In this document: positions 1 to 11,494 of the stretch, in pieces
Layout: each line of letters starts with the position of its first letter
How positions within the stretch are numbered: position 1 is the first letter of the stretch
Assembly (NCBI GenBank): GCA_963921425.1
Contig: OY992835.1
Span: forward strand, 9,672,001 to 9,736,000
DNA: 64,000 nucleotides
Source of the DNA: Dryas octopetala
Lineage: Eukaryota > Streptophyta > Magnoliopsida > Rosales > Rosaceae
Reading direction: 5' to 3'
Notes under the pieces: model-generated
What the model saw: the letters and a program-made list of their open reading frames with translations, nothing else
Told to the model about the DNA's origin: nothing
Databases searched by the model: none
Program-made: the position numbers and the translations under genes

Positions 1-123
1 GAGCTCTATTTGGCCAGTAGTGCTGCTGGCAGTGCCAAGCCGGAGAGAGAAGAAAGTGAAGGTGTCAAGTTGCACTGGAAACCGGGGCTTGGGAGCATCG
101 GAGAGAGCTTCAAGGCGCGTGAG
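1..123 (+). CDS. Possible partial coding exon at the left edge, unrecognised
   Basis: The first 123 bases read open in the frame starting at base 1 for 41 codons and are clearly richer in G and C than the AT-rich sequence that follows. The translation starts ELYLASSAAG and ends ESFKARE, with a charged, low-complexity first half. Directly after it comes GTATAATC, which could be a 5' splice site (GAG|GTATAA); read straight through, the frame instead stops at TAA after one more codon. A pyrimidine-rich stretch follows. I do not recognise the family. It could equally be a captured gene scrap, and the rest of the gene lies outside the window. Confidence 0.3.
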
Positions 124-839
124 GTATAATCTCTCTTTTTTTTTTTTTTTTTCTATTTTCTTTTCTTTTAGTGGTGCTTAATTTATTTCATTTTCACAAG
201 GTTTAATTTGTTTTCATGCTGTAGATAATATATTAGTTAATTACACAAACACAACCCTTGGATTAGAACCCAAACGTTTTGCACTGTTTAATTTCCTAAA
301 AGATGCTTTATGCTTACGTACGTGGTGCCCCAACCCCCTTTGTGAGGGGGCATCCTTTCGAGCTTTTTAAAAAGAATTGTCTCGCGCTTTTAGGTATTTT
401 CTACCTATCCACTTGTATTGGTTTTGGGTATAACCGTATAAGTATGCTTAATTTTATTTGAATGAATAGTTGACCAAGCTCTTTGATATTTGAAGAAACC
501 TTCGGCCGCTTCATTTGCTATATAATTTTTTTTTATGAAAAATTATTTTTTTATAAGTAAATCACTAACATGTATATTTTAATGAGCAAAATAATGGATT
601 TTTGACTAATACACTCCTAATCAACAATTGACCATTGAATCGATCACAAACATGTGTACGTATATCTGTAATGTAGGAGGTCAGTGAGTTTCTTTGTTAG
701 TCCTACAAGTTACATACCCTTTTTTTTTTTTATAAGTACACTGCTTTAATAATGTTGATGTGTTTTAAGTAGGCATGTTTTATTTTTAACTGTAGTTTAA
801 AAACGTTGTTTGAATTTTGTAGTTTTATAGGAAAGAATA
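124..839. other. AT-rich non-coding stretch
   Basis: There is no convincing coding frame here. Long T runs occur near 133-152 and 720-732. A short GC-richer patch at 325-400 (gtggtgccccaacccccttt) is of unknown meaning. If the left-edge exon is real, this could be its intron or 3' flank. Confidence 0.4.
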
Positions 840-1154
840 AGGGCTCGTTTGACACTGTTTTTAAAATTACTGAAAGCACTTTTAAATTAGTAAAAGTGCT
901 TTTGGTAGCGTTTGATAAAAATAAATAAAAGTACTTTTAGGTTCTAAAAGCGCTTTCAAGGAGTTTTTTGAGAAGCACCTAACAGGTGCTTTCTCATGAA
1001 GCACTTCTAAGTGTTTTTGTATGAATCACTTAGATTTTTTTATAAAAATATTTTTGTACTTCTTAGCAGAAATGCTTCCAGTAAAAGCACTACTAAGTAA
1101 AAACACTACTAAGTAAAAGCGCTTCAAAAAAAAAAAAGTGCCAAATGGCCCCTA
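840..1154. mobile_element. Foldback MITE, hAT-like, copy 1
   Basis: The termini are inverted: AAGGGCTCGTTTGACACTG at the left matches the reverse complement of AGTGCCAAATGGCCCCT at the right. The interior is a string of short inverted pieces around AAAAGCGCTTT and AAGCACTT, with a central near-palindrome (GAGAAGCACC / GGTGCTTTCTC). A second copy lies at 34762-35054 with the same ends and centre. No open frame is present. I could not identify a clean target duplication, so assignment to hAT rests on the terminal look only. Confidence 0.65.
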
Positions 1155-2324
1155 AAGCAACATATTAGGATGATAATGTAGAACAGTACTAGTGCATATT
1201 TTTGATGCAGTACAATCGGCCAAAGGTTTACGTTACTGGAATCCACCAGGAAATTGAGAGAAAACCTCAACAATTAGTTTGATAAAAATAATAATAGAAT
1301 AATCCGCTAGCAATTGTAAAAATTGCTTAAGTACGCTTAACGAAACCCTAGGGCGCAAACAACCATATAATTAAGGCCCACGGATAATTACAAACCCAAA
1401 TAAAATATAAACGAAAATAAATAAAATATCTAAAAGTTTAGAATGCAGTTTTGAGGCCCTAAACGATCTCGGATGGCCAAAAAAGCCCATACGTCATAGC
1501 ATAGCTATGGGTTTGACTCGTCTCGCGATTCCCTTCAAAAGGATATGCATTAGTACCACTTTCAGAGCCAAACCCTCCGACTAGTAGAAATCATTTCCCC
1601 AATTTCTTGGGTTTGCGACGATGAAGCTGTTGCATAAACTTCTCCGTCATCCGTTTTGCATCAGTATTTGCATCGGAAATATAATTAATTTTAGAATAAG
1701 TATGTAATCACTTAATTAATTTACAATGCACATATATGCAACCTACCGAAAACTCTAAATCTCTAATAATATATAAGAAAATTATAGCTTTTGGCTTTTT
1801 TGTTAATCGAAATTATAAGTCAAACTGCATACTGATTATGATAGTTAGACTTTAGCTTTTCAATCGCCAACCAGGGAAGGAATTAACTACAATAAAAAAA
1901 ATAGAATCAAATTGTACGTAACAAAAAAAAAAAAAGAAATTAATGAGACCACCAATAATAATCCTAGAGATTTAAATTTTTATTAATTTTTTATTCTCAA
2001 CTGGTGTGATAAATATATGATATAACATTACTTATTATAAATGAATTAGCCTCATAGATGTACGCCATGCAATAACAAATAATATACCTCCGTATTATTC
2101 TATTTTCCAATGCATATCGACCACTAAGTTCTTGATAGTTGTATACCAAAATGTCTTAGAAAAACTTATAACAGTTTTATTGATCACCATGACAAGTCAC
2201 CGACCACGTGCATGCATGCTTCATGCTTCCATGGACTTCCCACAAAAATAGTCAAACAATAATGTTTGTTAATTAAGTTCAAGTGTTCAACTACATTTAT
2301 TCACCAACATGGGTTTATCAAATA
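1155..2324. other. Intergenic, with a GC-richer patch of unknown origin
   Basis: Mostly AT-rich. The patch 1440-1680 (tggatggcc..., gtttgactcgtctcgcg..., cttgggtttgcgacgatg) has a different composition and may be a decayed transposon or gene scrap, but no frame of useful length survives on either strand. The 9 bases 2316-2324 (TATCAAATA) are the left target duplication of the next element. Confidence 0.35.
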
Positions 2325-2787
2325 GGTTTGTTTGTATTACTACCACACACACTATAGGAGTGTGCTCAAATACCACCCGTAAAAATAATTTTGGTAAATT
2401 ATCACCTATACTTTCACAAATGTGTCAATTTATCACTTATCGTTACTTTAGTTAATTTTTTTGTTTACTTTAAGGCTATTTTCATCAATTTATATGATAA
2501 AAGCATTTAAAATATTTAAAATTTATTCAAATAATAGTAAAAAAAAAAAAGTTTATTCAAATAAATAATAGAAAAAATAATTAATTAAATTCATCTCCCC
2601 CACCTGATTGCACCCAGCTCGATCGTCCCTCGCTCCTCCTCCCCCCTCCCCCGACCCAGCCCATCCCCGTCACACCCACCCACCCAGCCCCAGCTTCGCC
2701 CCCTTGCACTGCCTGTCACACCCTCCCTCCCCCTCCCCCAATCGCACTCTCCCCACCCAGCCCCGGCCTCATCACACCCCAACCCAG

Positions 2788-2837
<50 letters not shown>

Positions 2838-3255
2838 GTCTTAATTAATCTTTCTCCTCTTTCTCTCTCTTCATTTTATTTCTTTTAAGTTGCATGTTCA
2901 TTTGAACTGGAAGGCCTTGGTTTATTTTCTGCTCTTTTGAGTTTTGGGTGTTAATTCTTGGTCAAATGAACAATTTTTTATGTCAAACTTGATTAAATAG
3001 ATAGAGGGAAGAATGGGTTTGGAGGGAAAGAACTAAAATAACCCAATTTTGGCGCCATTATACATGAGGTAGCTGATAAATGTGAGGGAAAAAAAGGTTG
3101 TACTTAAAAGACGGAAATACCCTTCATACTAACAGCACGTGATATTTGAGCACAAGCATTAGTGAAATTCTAGGTGGTTCATTGTCAAATTTTTTTTATA
3201 GGTGGTATTTGAGCACACCCCCAATAGTGTGGGTGGTAGTAGTGCCAAAAAAGCC
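2325..3255. mobile_element. Non-autonomous Mutator-like element with TATCAAATA duplication
   Basis: Terminal inverted repeats of about 55 bp with few mismatches are visible: the left end reads GGTTTGTTTGTATTACTACC, and the reverse complement of the right end reads GGCTTTTTTGGCACTACTAC. Both continue into GTGTGCTCAAATACCACC. The 9-bp sequence TATCAAATA flanks both ends (2316-2324 and 3256-3264), the duplication size typical of Mutator-like elements. The core holds a C-rich block (about 2595-2785), then a CT microsatellite, then AT-rich sequence. No transposase is present, so it would need one in trans. The C-rich core could be acquired promoter or 5' leader DNA. Confidence 0.75.
2788..2834. 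repeat. CT dinucleotide microsatellite
   Basis: A nearly pure CT run of about 45 bp directly follows a C-rich block inside the Mutator-like element. The open frames that cross it are repeat artefacts. Confidence 0.9.
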
Positions 3256-3264
3256 TATCAAATA

Positions 3265-5185
3265 ATATGTTTATATTTGATCAAAAAAACGAAAAAATAA
3301 TTTATTTATATCTATGTCAATATTTAATTGATTAAAAATAAATAGAGTTCAAAGTATTAAATTATTTGATAAATAAATTTGGTGAGAGAAAAAGTGTTCA
3401 AAAAATTGCTAAATAAATTTGGTGAGTGAAACAATATCCAACAGATTGCGAAATGGTTAAAAGACATAATCCTTTTTGCTTGGCGACATTTTTCTGATCT
3501 GTACTGCTAGCTAAGTATACTCTTTTAATTTGCATCCGATCGAAGACTCCTACTTGAAAGTTGAGAGATTTTCTGATTTTTCATTAGGCACAATTTTCAA
3601 ATTAGTGACTGCTACGTACTTTGATACAACACTTTTTTTTTTTTTTTATTTGTTAGATGAATAATCTACTACATCGATCATATTGCTGCAGTGACTTTAA
3701 AAATTGTTTGAATTATATAGGGTATATAGTTTTCTTTATGAAATTAAAGCTAACCTTCTAGAAAAAATAAGCATTAGTATTAGGAGGATGACCAGAAATT
3801 TAATTACTTATAATATGATCATATGTAATGTGACATCAAATTTATTTTATTGTCCTCCCAATTTTTCAATATTCATATATATTAATTGACATTACTTTTT
3901 GAATTGTATAAATTTGCAGAAGAGAGTGAGTTTTGTCCCTGCAGAATTAGGGGAAATCCGTTTAGATCAGACTCTTCAATAGCAGTCAACTTATCAAAAG
4001 TATCAAAAATTGCACCACATGGCAGGACATATATTTTGGTGCCCTTGATTTGTATATGTAACATATATTTTTGCAACATATTATGGTATTAGCTCTTTGT
4101 AAATTTCTTACTTTTTAATTAATTAACATGAAGTACTATATATTAGCTCAAGAGAATTTTACTTCTCATTTAATTGAGACTTTTTCTTTCTCAATTCTCT
4201 CACGCGAGCCTCTCTCTATTTCGAGTAAGGCTGTTCTCTCTCACAATTGAGATAATTTTCAAATGCCTTGAGTTTGCAATGCTCTAATTCCTTTATATAT
4301 AGGCAGTTGGATAGATGGCATATCCCTAAATATCGATCATGAGCTAAAGTTGGAAGGCTAATTAAGTTCAAGTACTTCTCCATTTCTCCATGTTTTACGT
4401 TCAATTCCTTCATACCAATTTATCACCTTGTTTCTGAACTTTCAACTTATAAATGCACCAGCTTAGCTATATATATAACTAGCTTCCTTTACATTTATTG
4501 AGCCACCAAAAATCACTACTATAAAAGTTATTCTTAGACATCACGTACCCCATAAACATTGTAGTTATGTAAAAATGATGTGGTAAAATTTTTGATATCG
4601 CATTTTCACATTTGCAAGACTTTAAATATCAGTTGTTGGATCTAATATAAATAACAATATATTTGTTTGAGAAATGCTAGTTACATTCTCCTTTTCTTTT
4701 CTTTTGACTTTATCTCTTATTTATTATTATTGAATGCGTATTTATGATAAAACCATTTATTTATTAGATCACCCTTTAAAAATCACTTTTGTAAACAATT
4801 ACCGAAATAAAAAACGTTTGGTTATATAACTGTTACCAAATAAACATACAGTGAATTTAACTGTTATTAAAACTTTCAAGCAATTTTCAATTTGGTTAAT
4901 TTTAGGGTTTAAAGAGTTTTCATAGTAATTAAGAATTTTGATAAGAAAATACATGCATGCATTCTTCTATTTGTTTTAACATTTAACATCCAGTTTAATA
5001 TGGTCCAATCACTTATGACAAAGCTACTTTTTCAACAAACTGATAACTATAAGGTGGTCTCATTCTACACTTTGAGTCTTTGACACCCGATAGTCTTCAT
5101 CGATCTCCATTGTCTCTTTACTCTTTCTTTAGAAAAAAATCTCAAATCCTTTCAGCTTAGTTCTCATTGTCAAAAACTTTGTTCT
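3265..5185. other. AT-rich intergenic region without a recognisable gene
   Basis: I see no gene. Short frames at 3704-4413 have no family features. The region around 4190-4400 is less AT-rich but codes for nothing I recognise on either strand. Confidence 0.4.
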
Positions 5186-5408
5186 CTGTACGTTGTTTAT
5201 TCTTTCTTCTCCATCTTAGAGGAATTTATAGTAGTGGAAATCATTACAAACTACAAAAATCAACCTATTATACGTACATATCTAACTAGGAAAGAAAACT
5301 CATTCTATAATCAACTAGGAAAAGTAAACATATGCTTTAATCAACTAGGAAATCACAAAATCAAATCCTAATATCTAATTTGTCAACTTTCCAATACCGC
5401 CCTCAAGT
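5186..5408. repeat. Dispersed direct repeat, copy A
   Basis: Shares blocks such as CATCTTGGAG/CATCTTAGAG, AACTAGGAAAAGTAAACATA and TTTGTCAACTTTCCAA in the same order and orientation with 8668-8811. It ends near CCGCCCTCAAGTTGG, a phrase often seen beside plant retroelements. The family is not proven, and the copy is short and decayed. Confidence 0.5.
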
Positions 5409-5445
5409 TGGACACACACACACAAATATATATATATATATATTA

Positions 5446-5842
5446 CAAGAATGCTCTAAAACTAACTAGTTAGTAAGTTAATACAAAGCTAACCACCATA
5501 CTGGGTCCACCGCACAATGTAATCTCAAAATTCGAACCGTCTTATTTTTAGGCCATACTTCAAAGATCATCCTTGTAAAAAATCTCCAAATTTGGAAATC
5601 ATTTAATCATTTGATTATATCAACAACTATTTATATGCTCTTATCGAAAACACTGATCGTCTATTTATTTGATCTAAATTAGATGACTAAATGATTTCCG
5701 ATTTAGTTGATTTTTTGTAATGATCATCTTTGAAGTATGACCTAAATAATTGACGGTTTGGATTATGAGATTAATTATGTGGTAGTCCCAAAAGCATGGT
5801 TAGCTTCATATTAACTTGATAACTAGTTAGTTTTTAAAGCAT
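5446..5842. mobile_element. Foldback MITE (GAATGCTCTAAAACTAAC family), copy 1
   Basis: The left end CAAGAATGCTCTAAAACTAA and the right end (TTAGTTTTTAAAGCATT) are inverted copies, and the interior is largely self-complementary: the left arm motif GAACCGTCTTATTTTTAGG pairs with the right arm CCTAAATAATTGACGGTT. Related units follow at 5866-5932 and 5938-6456, and a lone copy lies at 34017-34426. There is no coding capacity. It sits between (AT)n runs, so a target duplication cannot be read with certainty and the superfamily is open. Confidence 0.7.
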
Positions 5843-5865
5843 TTATATATATATATATATGTGTG

Positions 5866-6456
5866 TGGTGGTCTCAAAAGCATGGTTAGTTTCATATTAA
5901 CTTGCTAACTAGTTAGTTTTAGAGCACTCCTCTATATGAATGCTCTAAAAACTAACTGGTTAGTAAGTTAATATGAAGCTAACCATGCTTTTGGGACCAC
6001 CACATAACTAATCATAATCCGAACCGTCAATTATTTAGGTCATACTTCAAAGATCATCATTGCAAAAAATCAACTAAATCGGAAATCATTTAGTCATCTA
6101 ATTGAGATGAAATAAATAGACGATCAATGTTTTTAATAAAAGCATATAAATAATTGTTGTTATAATCAAATGACTAAATGACTAAATGACTAAATGACTT
6201 CCGCTTTTGGAGATTTTTAACAAGGATGATTTTTAACAAGGATGATCTTTGAAGTAGGGCCTAAAAAATAAACGGTTTGGATTTTGAAATGACATTATGC
6301 GGTGGGCCCAACAAGGTAGTTAGCTTTGTATTAACTTTGAAGTAGGGCCTAAAAAATAGACGGTTCGGATTTTGAGATTACATTGTGCGGTGGGCCCAAC
6401 AAGGTAGTTAGCTTTGTATTAACTTACTAATTAGTTAGTTTTAAAACATTCTTGTA
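5866..6456. mobile_element. Foldback MITE copies 2 (partial arm) and 3
   Basis: 5866-5932 is a lone right arm ending TAGTTTTAGAGCACTCC. Straight after it, 5938-6456 starts again with GAATGCTCTAAAAACTAACT and runs to an inverted right end (AGTTAGTTTTAAAACATTC). Inside, the right arm segment AAGTAGGGCCTAAAAAATA is present twice (about 6254 and 6340), so this copy carries an extra partial duplication of its right arm. Such head-to-tail and arm-duplicated clusters arise when these long hairpins recombine or insert into each other. Confidence 0.65.
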
Positions 6457-6900
6457 TATATATATATAGCTAGCTAGCTATCTCTAATGTTCAACTTGAC
6501 AAGTGTCAAATCAAAGATCAAGCGGTCAACATTCATCCAGACCAAGCGGCCACAATCGACTTCCCAGACCAAGCAGTCACGGTCGATTTTTGTCTACACC
6601 TAGCAATGACGATCGAATTCTATGCATAGCTAGCATTGATTCTTTTTCTTTCTTGTTTTCTCTTTTTGTTTCCTTTTTTTTTTTTTTGGAAACAAATTAA
6701 AGTAATAAATAGAACATAATAAAAATCAGGAAATTGAAATAACTAACTTAATAACCAACACCCAATCTAAATTTGCCTATTTTCCCTTGTTTTTTCGTCT
6801 TTTTTTTTTTGTGTGTGTTTCATTTGTCATAATTACCAAACTTTAAGGAGGGTTTCAGTGACTCACGCCCCTGATGAATGAAGGGACTCATATTCCTTTA
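6457..6900. other. AT-rich non-coding stretch
   Basis: Nothing recognisable. It contains several T runs near 6670-6690 and 6799-6810. A weak 65-residue frame at 6503 has a biased Ser/Arg composition and no family match. Confidence 0.35.
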
Positions 6901-8026
6901 GGGTAAATTACTAAAAAAATCTATTTTAGAGCCCTTTGTACAAAACAAAACTCACCTAATCACAAAGGGATCAGAGCATCATATTCATTGCCTTCTTCTA
7001 GTGGGCCATTTGGAAGGAGATATGTTTCATAATTTAAGAGAACATTATACCGATACCGGAGAATGTCATCCGGAGTGCTACTTGGCTAGACAATGAATCA
7101 ATTGATACATGGGCTACTTGACATCATAACCAGCTTATTGTGCCCAGCCAACCTCCTTCTTATCCTTTTGTCACCTTGAATGTTGATGGCGCCTGGTTGG
7201 CGCCCTCATCCCTTGCAGGTCTGGGAGCCATCATCCGCGACAACAATGGCTTGTTCATTGATGGGTGCTTCTCCCATATAAGGTCGTCATCGACAATTGA
7301 AGCTGAAGCATATGCTGCAATAGCTGGTCTACAATTTGCCCTCAAATGCAAAGTTTCCCATGTCATTGTTGAGAGTGATTTGTAGTGAACTGGTGAATTC
7401 CATAAATGGCCACATTCAATATCCAAATTGGAGGCTTCTTCCTTTCTTACCTATTATCCACAAGCTGAATGAGGCATTCACTCAAGCTTCTTAGCGGTGG
7501 ATTGCTCGTGAAGCTAACGCAGCTGCTGATGCAGCGACAAGGCTTGGTATGAAGAGGTTGCGCATGGAGTCCTGGGTAAACCAGCCACCAACCTCTCTTA
7601 TGTATGTTCTTTCCAGGGATGGCCTTCCATGCCCTCCCAGTTAGTTATTGTTAGATTTGCTTAGCCCTCTTCTGTGGTAGCTCACTTTGCTAGTATCACT
7701 TCTGGATACTAGGCCGGAACTGCTTTTCTATTTATATGTGTTTCCTTCTATACTTCCCTCATTATCTTGTATGTTGGCTGGGGTTTTCCCCCTCTTTCTT
7801 GTTGTTTGGTTCTGCTTTGTTCTATGAAGTATGTTTCAGTAAAAAAAAAAAAATCCACGTTATTTTTTTTGCATGGATTTTTGTGTACAAAAAAAATATA
7901 TAACGTGAACTTTATTTATACTGGACTTTATTTTTACAAAGTGGACATATTTATTATTCCAACTTTTTAGGTAGATTTTATTTTGTAGAAAGGGCTCTAA
8001 AATGGACATTTTAGTAATTTACTGTT
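6901..8026. mobile_element. TIR element enclosing a LINE 3' end
   Basis: Inverted ends of about 58 bp: the left reads GGGTAAATTACTAAAAAAAT then TTTTAGAGCCCTTTGTAC; the reverse complement of the right reads CAGTAAATTACTAAAATGTC then TTTTAGAGCCCTTTCTAC. The similarity ends near ACCTAA, and the interior holds the LINE-type RNase H fragment with a poly-A tract. A target duplication is not evident. I infer either a LINE that inserted in a small TIR element or a TIR element that picked up the LINE end. Confidence 0.6.
6970..7852 (+). mobile_element. 5'-truncated LINE end with RNase H domain, broken
   Basis: Near 6998 the translation contains WAIWKE, typical of the linker before the RNase H domain in plant L1-like retrotransposons. 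From 7140 it reads an RNase H (RVT_3-type) fold: VDGAW (first Asp), IEAEAYAAI (Glu), VIVESD (Asp) and, in another frame, REANAAADAAT (last Asp). The frame changes near 7383, shortly after ESD, and a stop lies before RWIAREAN, so it is not functional. It ends in a run of 13 A at about 7840-7852, as expected of a reverse-transcribed 3' end. The upstream endonuclease and reverse transcriptase parts are absent. Confidence 0.7.
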
Positions 8027-8667
8027 CTCGGTAACTGTTCGACAATTAGTATTTAGGAATTGGATGGAAGTGGCATCTCCCTTTCGATTGCGGTGGGGGT
8101 TGGGACTTCGACGGCAGTGGTGGAGCTAGAGATCAAAGTATGGGTAGTCTGAGGGTGAGAAGGCGGAAAAAGCAGAGTGCACCAGACGCTTTCTGCCATG
8201 ATATGAAGATGCCTGTTGCTTTCAGTGCAGTAGTTGAGACCACTACGTGCAAAGTAACTTATTAGCCCATCAAGCTGCTGCTTGTTCCATCAAAATTGCA
8301 ATCAACAATCAATGACAATAATAAGGAATGATGGCATCGATCGCTTTTCTTTCTTCACAACAGCGACATCAATGGAGTTCTTCTTTCACTATAGTAGACT
8401 AGATTGTCGAACTTTTAGGCAGATCAAATTTTGGGTGGTTTTTTTTGTTTTGGTTAAGGTAATTGAAAACTTTTGGGTAAACAATTTCTAGGTTCTTTAA
8501 TATATAGCCTCCACGAGAGCTAGATTTGCCTCAATTCCATCTCTCTTGCCTCGATGTGACTATATGCTATAAGGTGTTTTTGACATAGGCAAGGTAGCAG
8601 CAAAAGCTATGCCTAAACTATCTCTAAAGAACCATGCTATGATACCATGTCAAAAAAAAAAAAAAAT
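8027..8667. other. Intergenic, unexplained GC-richer patch 8040-8290
   Basis: A patch starting GGATGGAAGTGGCATCTCCC and reading through GGTGGAGCTAGAG is less AT-rich than its surroundings but carries no recognisable domain in any frame. It may be a decayed gene or retroelement piece. Confidence 0.3.
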
Positions 8668-8811
8668 TGTTGTTTATTCTTCTCCATCTTGGAGCTAGGA
8701 ACTTATTCCATAATCAATTAGGAAAAGTAAACATATGCCTTAATCAACTAGGAATTCACAAAATCAATTCAAATCCTAATATCCAATTTGTCAACTTTCC
8801 AACACTCATCT
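8668..8811. repeat. Dispersed direct repeat, copy B
   Basis: Second copy of the repeat at 5186-5408, in the same orientation, about 3.5 kb downstream. It shares TTATTCTTCTCCATCTTGGA, AGGAAAAGTAAACATATG and TTTGTCAACTTTCCAA. Immediately upstream is GCTATGATACCATGT followed by a run of A. Confidence 0.5.
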
Positions 8812-9017
8812 TTCTCCTCTATTTTCTCTAACTCTAGCTCCACCGTGTTTTCTTCAATCATGTGGGTTTCCACTAACGTGCATGGCTGAGTTCTCATCCA
8901 CGAAAGAGGGACATGACCGTCACACGTCTTTTTACTTAATTAATGAGCAACTAGAGAGCATCAATCAATGTGGGTTTTTATAAACATAACGGAAGAAAAT
9001 TTAAAAGACTTATACAA

Positions 9018-9112
9018 AATAAGTCGGGGGGTTTGTTCAGGTGACGAGGGTGGATAGGTTAAGGGGATTAAGCAAGGTCTAGGTTCGATTCCCTCCAATA
9101 TATATGTAACAA
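9018..9112 (+). mobile_element. tRNA-derived SINE fragment
   Basis: The segment holds a tRNA-like promoter pair: a degenerate A-box-like TTGTTCAGGTGACGAGG and a good B box GGTTCGATTCCC about 50 bp later. It ends in a short TA-rich stretch and ten A residues. This is the layout of a plant SINE head plus A tail. The body is very short, so it may be truncated. RNA polymerase III would transcribe an intact copy. Confidence 0.6.
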
Positions 9113-10163
9113 AAAAAAAATATTATATTAACACAATTAGAAAAACCCCATACATATTGATGGATGGTTATTGTTATAGGTCGATCCCTTTATTTCGTTC
9201 ACTTGACCCACTTATCTCACTTTGTATCTTCTGTTATTTATAATAACAGAGCACCAGTTCCTATCAAACCACAAAAGTTTATTCAATTTTTATATACACA
9301 TTTGATACTCGATCATCTTAAGTTGAAATTCAATTGTTCGACCCAAGACATCATTAATTTCCAAAAGTCCATGAGCTTAGATATATTGAGGATGAACCAT
9401 CGTCAAGATATCTTTCGACAGGGTTTAACCTAAGAGCACCTGTCAAAAAATTTTTGGTAGAGCACACAAACATGTAGACACTCGATCAAGTCTTTCACTT
9501 GTCGGAGACACTTTTTGGCCTTAGTTTGAGCATCCCTAACAATCATTACATACTGTTTCTAGCTGTACGTCATTCGTACAAAGAAGGAAAACTTGAGGGT
9601 CATGCAAGCTAGCCTCCACTATAAATAGCTCCTCTCAAAATGGAAAAGTATCGATCATCAACCAAGCCAATCAAGAAAACTCTGTCAAATTCTCTTCAAG
9701 ATTAAGCAAAAGATCTAGATATACCTTACGTACACACACTATGTAAAAACACACCCTTACACACTCAAATCATCCCTAATAATCCAAAAAAGACCATTAT
9801 AACTATTTTTTTTTTCGACAGCTGCAACTACAAAAACGAAAAAATGTATGCATTGAAACGATAATCAGATGTTCAATGAAAATGTTCAATCGCTCGACGT
9901 ACGGAAACTTAACCAACATAATTTGTGCCCTTAAAGTTTTGAAATTCCACTCATATGTACAAACTTTTATGTAGTTTGAAAAGTTGTTAGGGGTGATTGG
10001 ATAAAAAATAATATGAGCTTTATGCACAATCGTTTTATTAATAGAACCGTTTTGGACCAAGCAGATTTGAAAAAATTGGGATTAGTTTAGGGTACTTCTA
10101 TTTGTAGTCACAATGGTTTATATGAGAGATTAATTATGAGAGACAGTTTTATGAGAGTCCTTA
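9113..10163. other. Intergenic; TATA-like site at about 9619
   Basis: No gene seen. CACTATAAATAGCTCC (about 9617-9632) looks like a plant TATA context and is followed by AATCAAG/CTTCAAG-rich leader-like sequence to about 9700, but no frame of use follows. It may belong to a decayed retroelement promoter. Confidence 0.35.
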
Positions 10164-10301
10164 TATTAATTTAACTGTAAACTATTTAAAACCCCATACT
10201 TTGAGCTTGATTATTTATAAACCTCCACCCTTAATAAAACTATTTCCCAACCCCCTATTGGACATTTAATTTCTCCCAAAACCTCCTAGTCAACTAATAG
10301 T

Positions 10302-10844
10302 TTGACCCCTATTTTTTTAATGTTCCAGTTTTACCCTTTTTTAATCTCTCCCATTGATTATAACACAAATCATATTACTCACTCAGACTCTCTCTCTTCT
10401 GTACATTCTCTATATCCGCGTGTATGTCGCCGGTGCGTGCTCTGTCGTCCGGCAACAGTTGCCGGTGATACCGGTCCCGATCTTCTCGTCTATCCTCCCT
10501 CTTCCTCCCCCTGTATTCCACTTGCTATGAAAGCTAGAGTCTACGCCGAATCGGGTCTAGGCACACCCGAGCTCCTTTGCTGGAGATCCGCCAATTCTGG
10601 CAACGACGAGGTGCCGGACCACCATGGATGGCTTTCTCTCGTCGTCCTGAGTCCACTAGTGCCATCAAAAGATTTGGACGACCCCTTAGGCTCGCCGTTT
10701 CGAAGGAGAAAATTCGACGACATCCTTATCGGCAACCATTTCCGTCGAGTCAGGTACCCATCTTCTTCTTCTTCTCGTTGTGCTCTTCAATTCTATGTGT
10801 TTGGATTAGTCCAATTGTTGATGAATCAAGAAACCCAAAATTGA
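10302..10844 (+). CDS. Uncertain 180-residue frame inside the Mutator-like element
   Basis: Open frame with Ser/Pro-rich beginning and central segments CRRCVLCRPATVAGD and FRRRKFDDILIGNHFRRVR. GC content is well above the flanks. A second frame overlaps it, and the true frame is unclear; the Arg/Pro bias is common in acquired fragments. No domain is recognised. Transcription or translation is not supported by the sequence. Confidence 0.25.
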   Translation: MTPIFLMFQFYPFLISPIDYNTNHITHSDSLSSVHSLYPRVCRRCVLCRPATVAGDTGPDLLVYPPSSSPCIPLAMKARVYAESGLGTPELLCWRSANSGNDEVPDHHGWLSLVVLSPLVPSKDLDDPLGSPFRRRKFDDILIGNHFRRVRYPSSSSSRCALQFYVFGLVQLLMNQETQN

Positions 10845-11494
10845 ACCTCACAGCCACTGTGGCAGCTCCGCCGCAAGTGGTGGCCATTAAGACTTGATTT
10901 TGTTCATTTTTTTTGGCTTCGATTCATGCTTTAATAATTTTGTTTTTTGTGAACCAGAACAAAAAGAATCTTTTGGAAAACTGGTTGGCAAAGGACAAAC
11001 TGGAATGTAAGGAGGAACTAGGAGATCTTGTGAAGGTTTGCTTCACAATTTCAATTTATGCATATTTAGCATGCCTAACTTTTAGATTTGTAATTTATGT
11101 TAATGTCTCTGGTCGTTAAAAGTTTGGATCTTTTGGTTTGTTTTAGGGAATTTTATTGAGATTAAACAGTTTCAGTTCGTGAAACCGTTTCAACTGTGAG
11201 TTTTAGATGAATTCTAAATGAAATTGTGGTCCTGAAATACATATTATCAATCAAATTTGCAGGTGGAAACAGATCTAGGCAGCCTCATGCTTTTGGTGAT
11301 TACTGTTGTATAGGACCAAAGGACCATAGTTCATTGCATGGTTGGGAGAAGTAAAAAAGGTGATGCATTTATGAGTCGTGTACTCGGCGCATGTGAGGTG
11401 GTCGAATATTCAAAATCTGGACGACAACGGTGTAGTCTATGCTTTGAGTTTGAGATCGGAGATGTGGACGCCGATGACATAGCTTAGGGTTTGA

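Noticed and set aside
2591-2844. Overlapping frames rich in Pro/Ser and Gly/Arg
   Set aside because: Low-complexity C-rich block and CT microsatellite inside a transposon.
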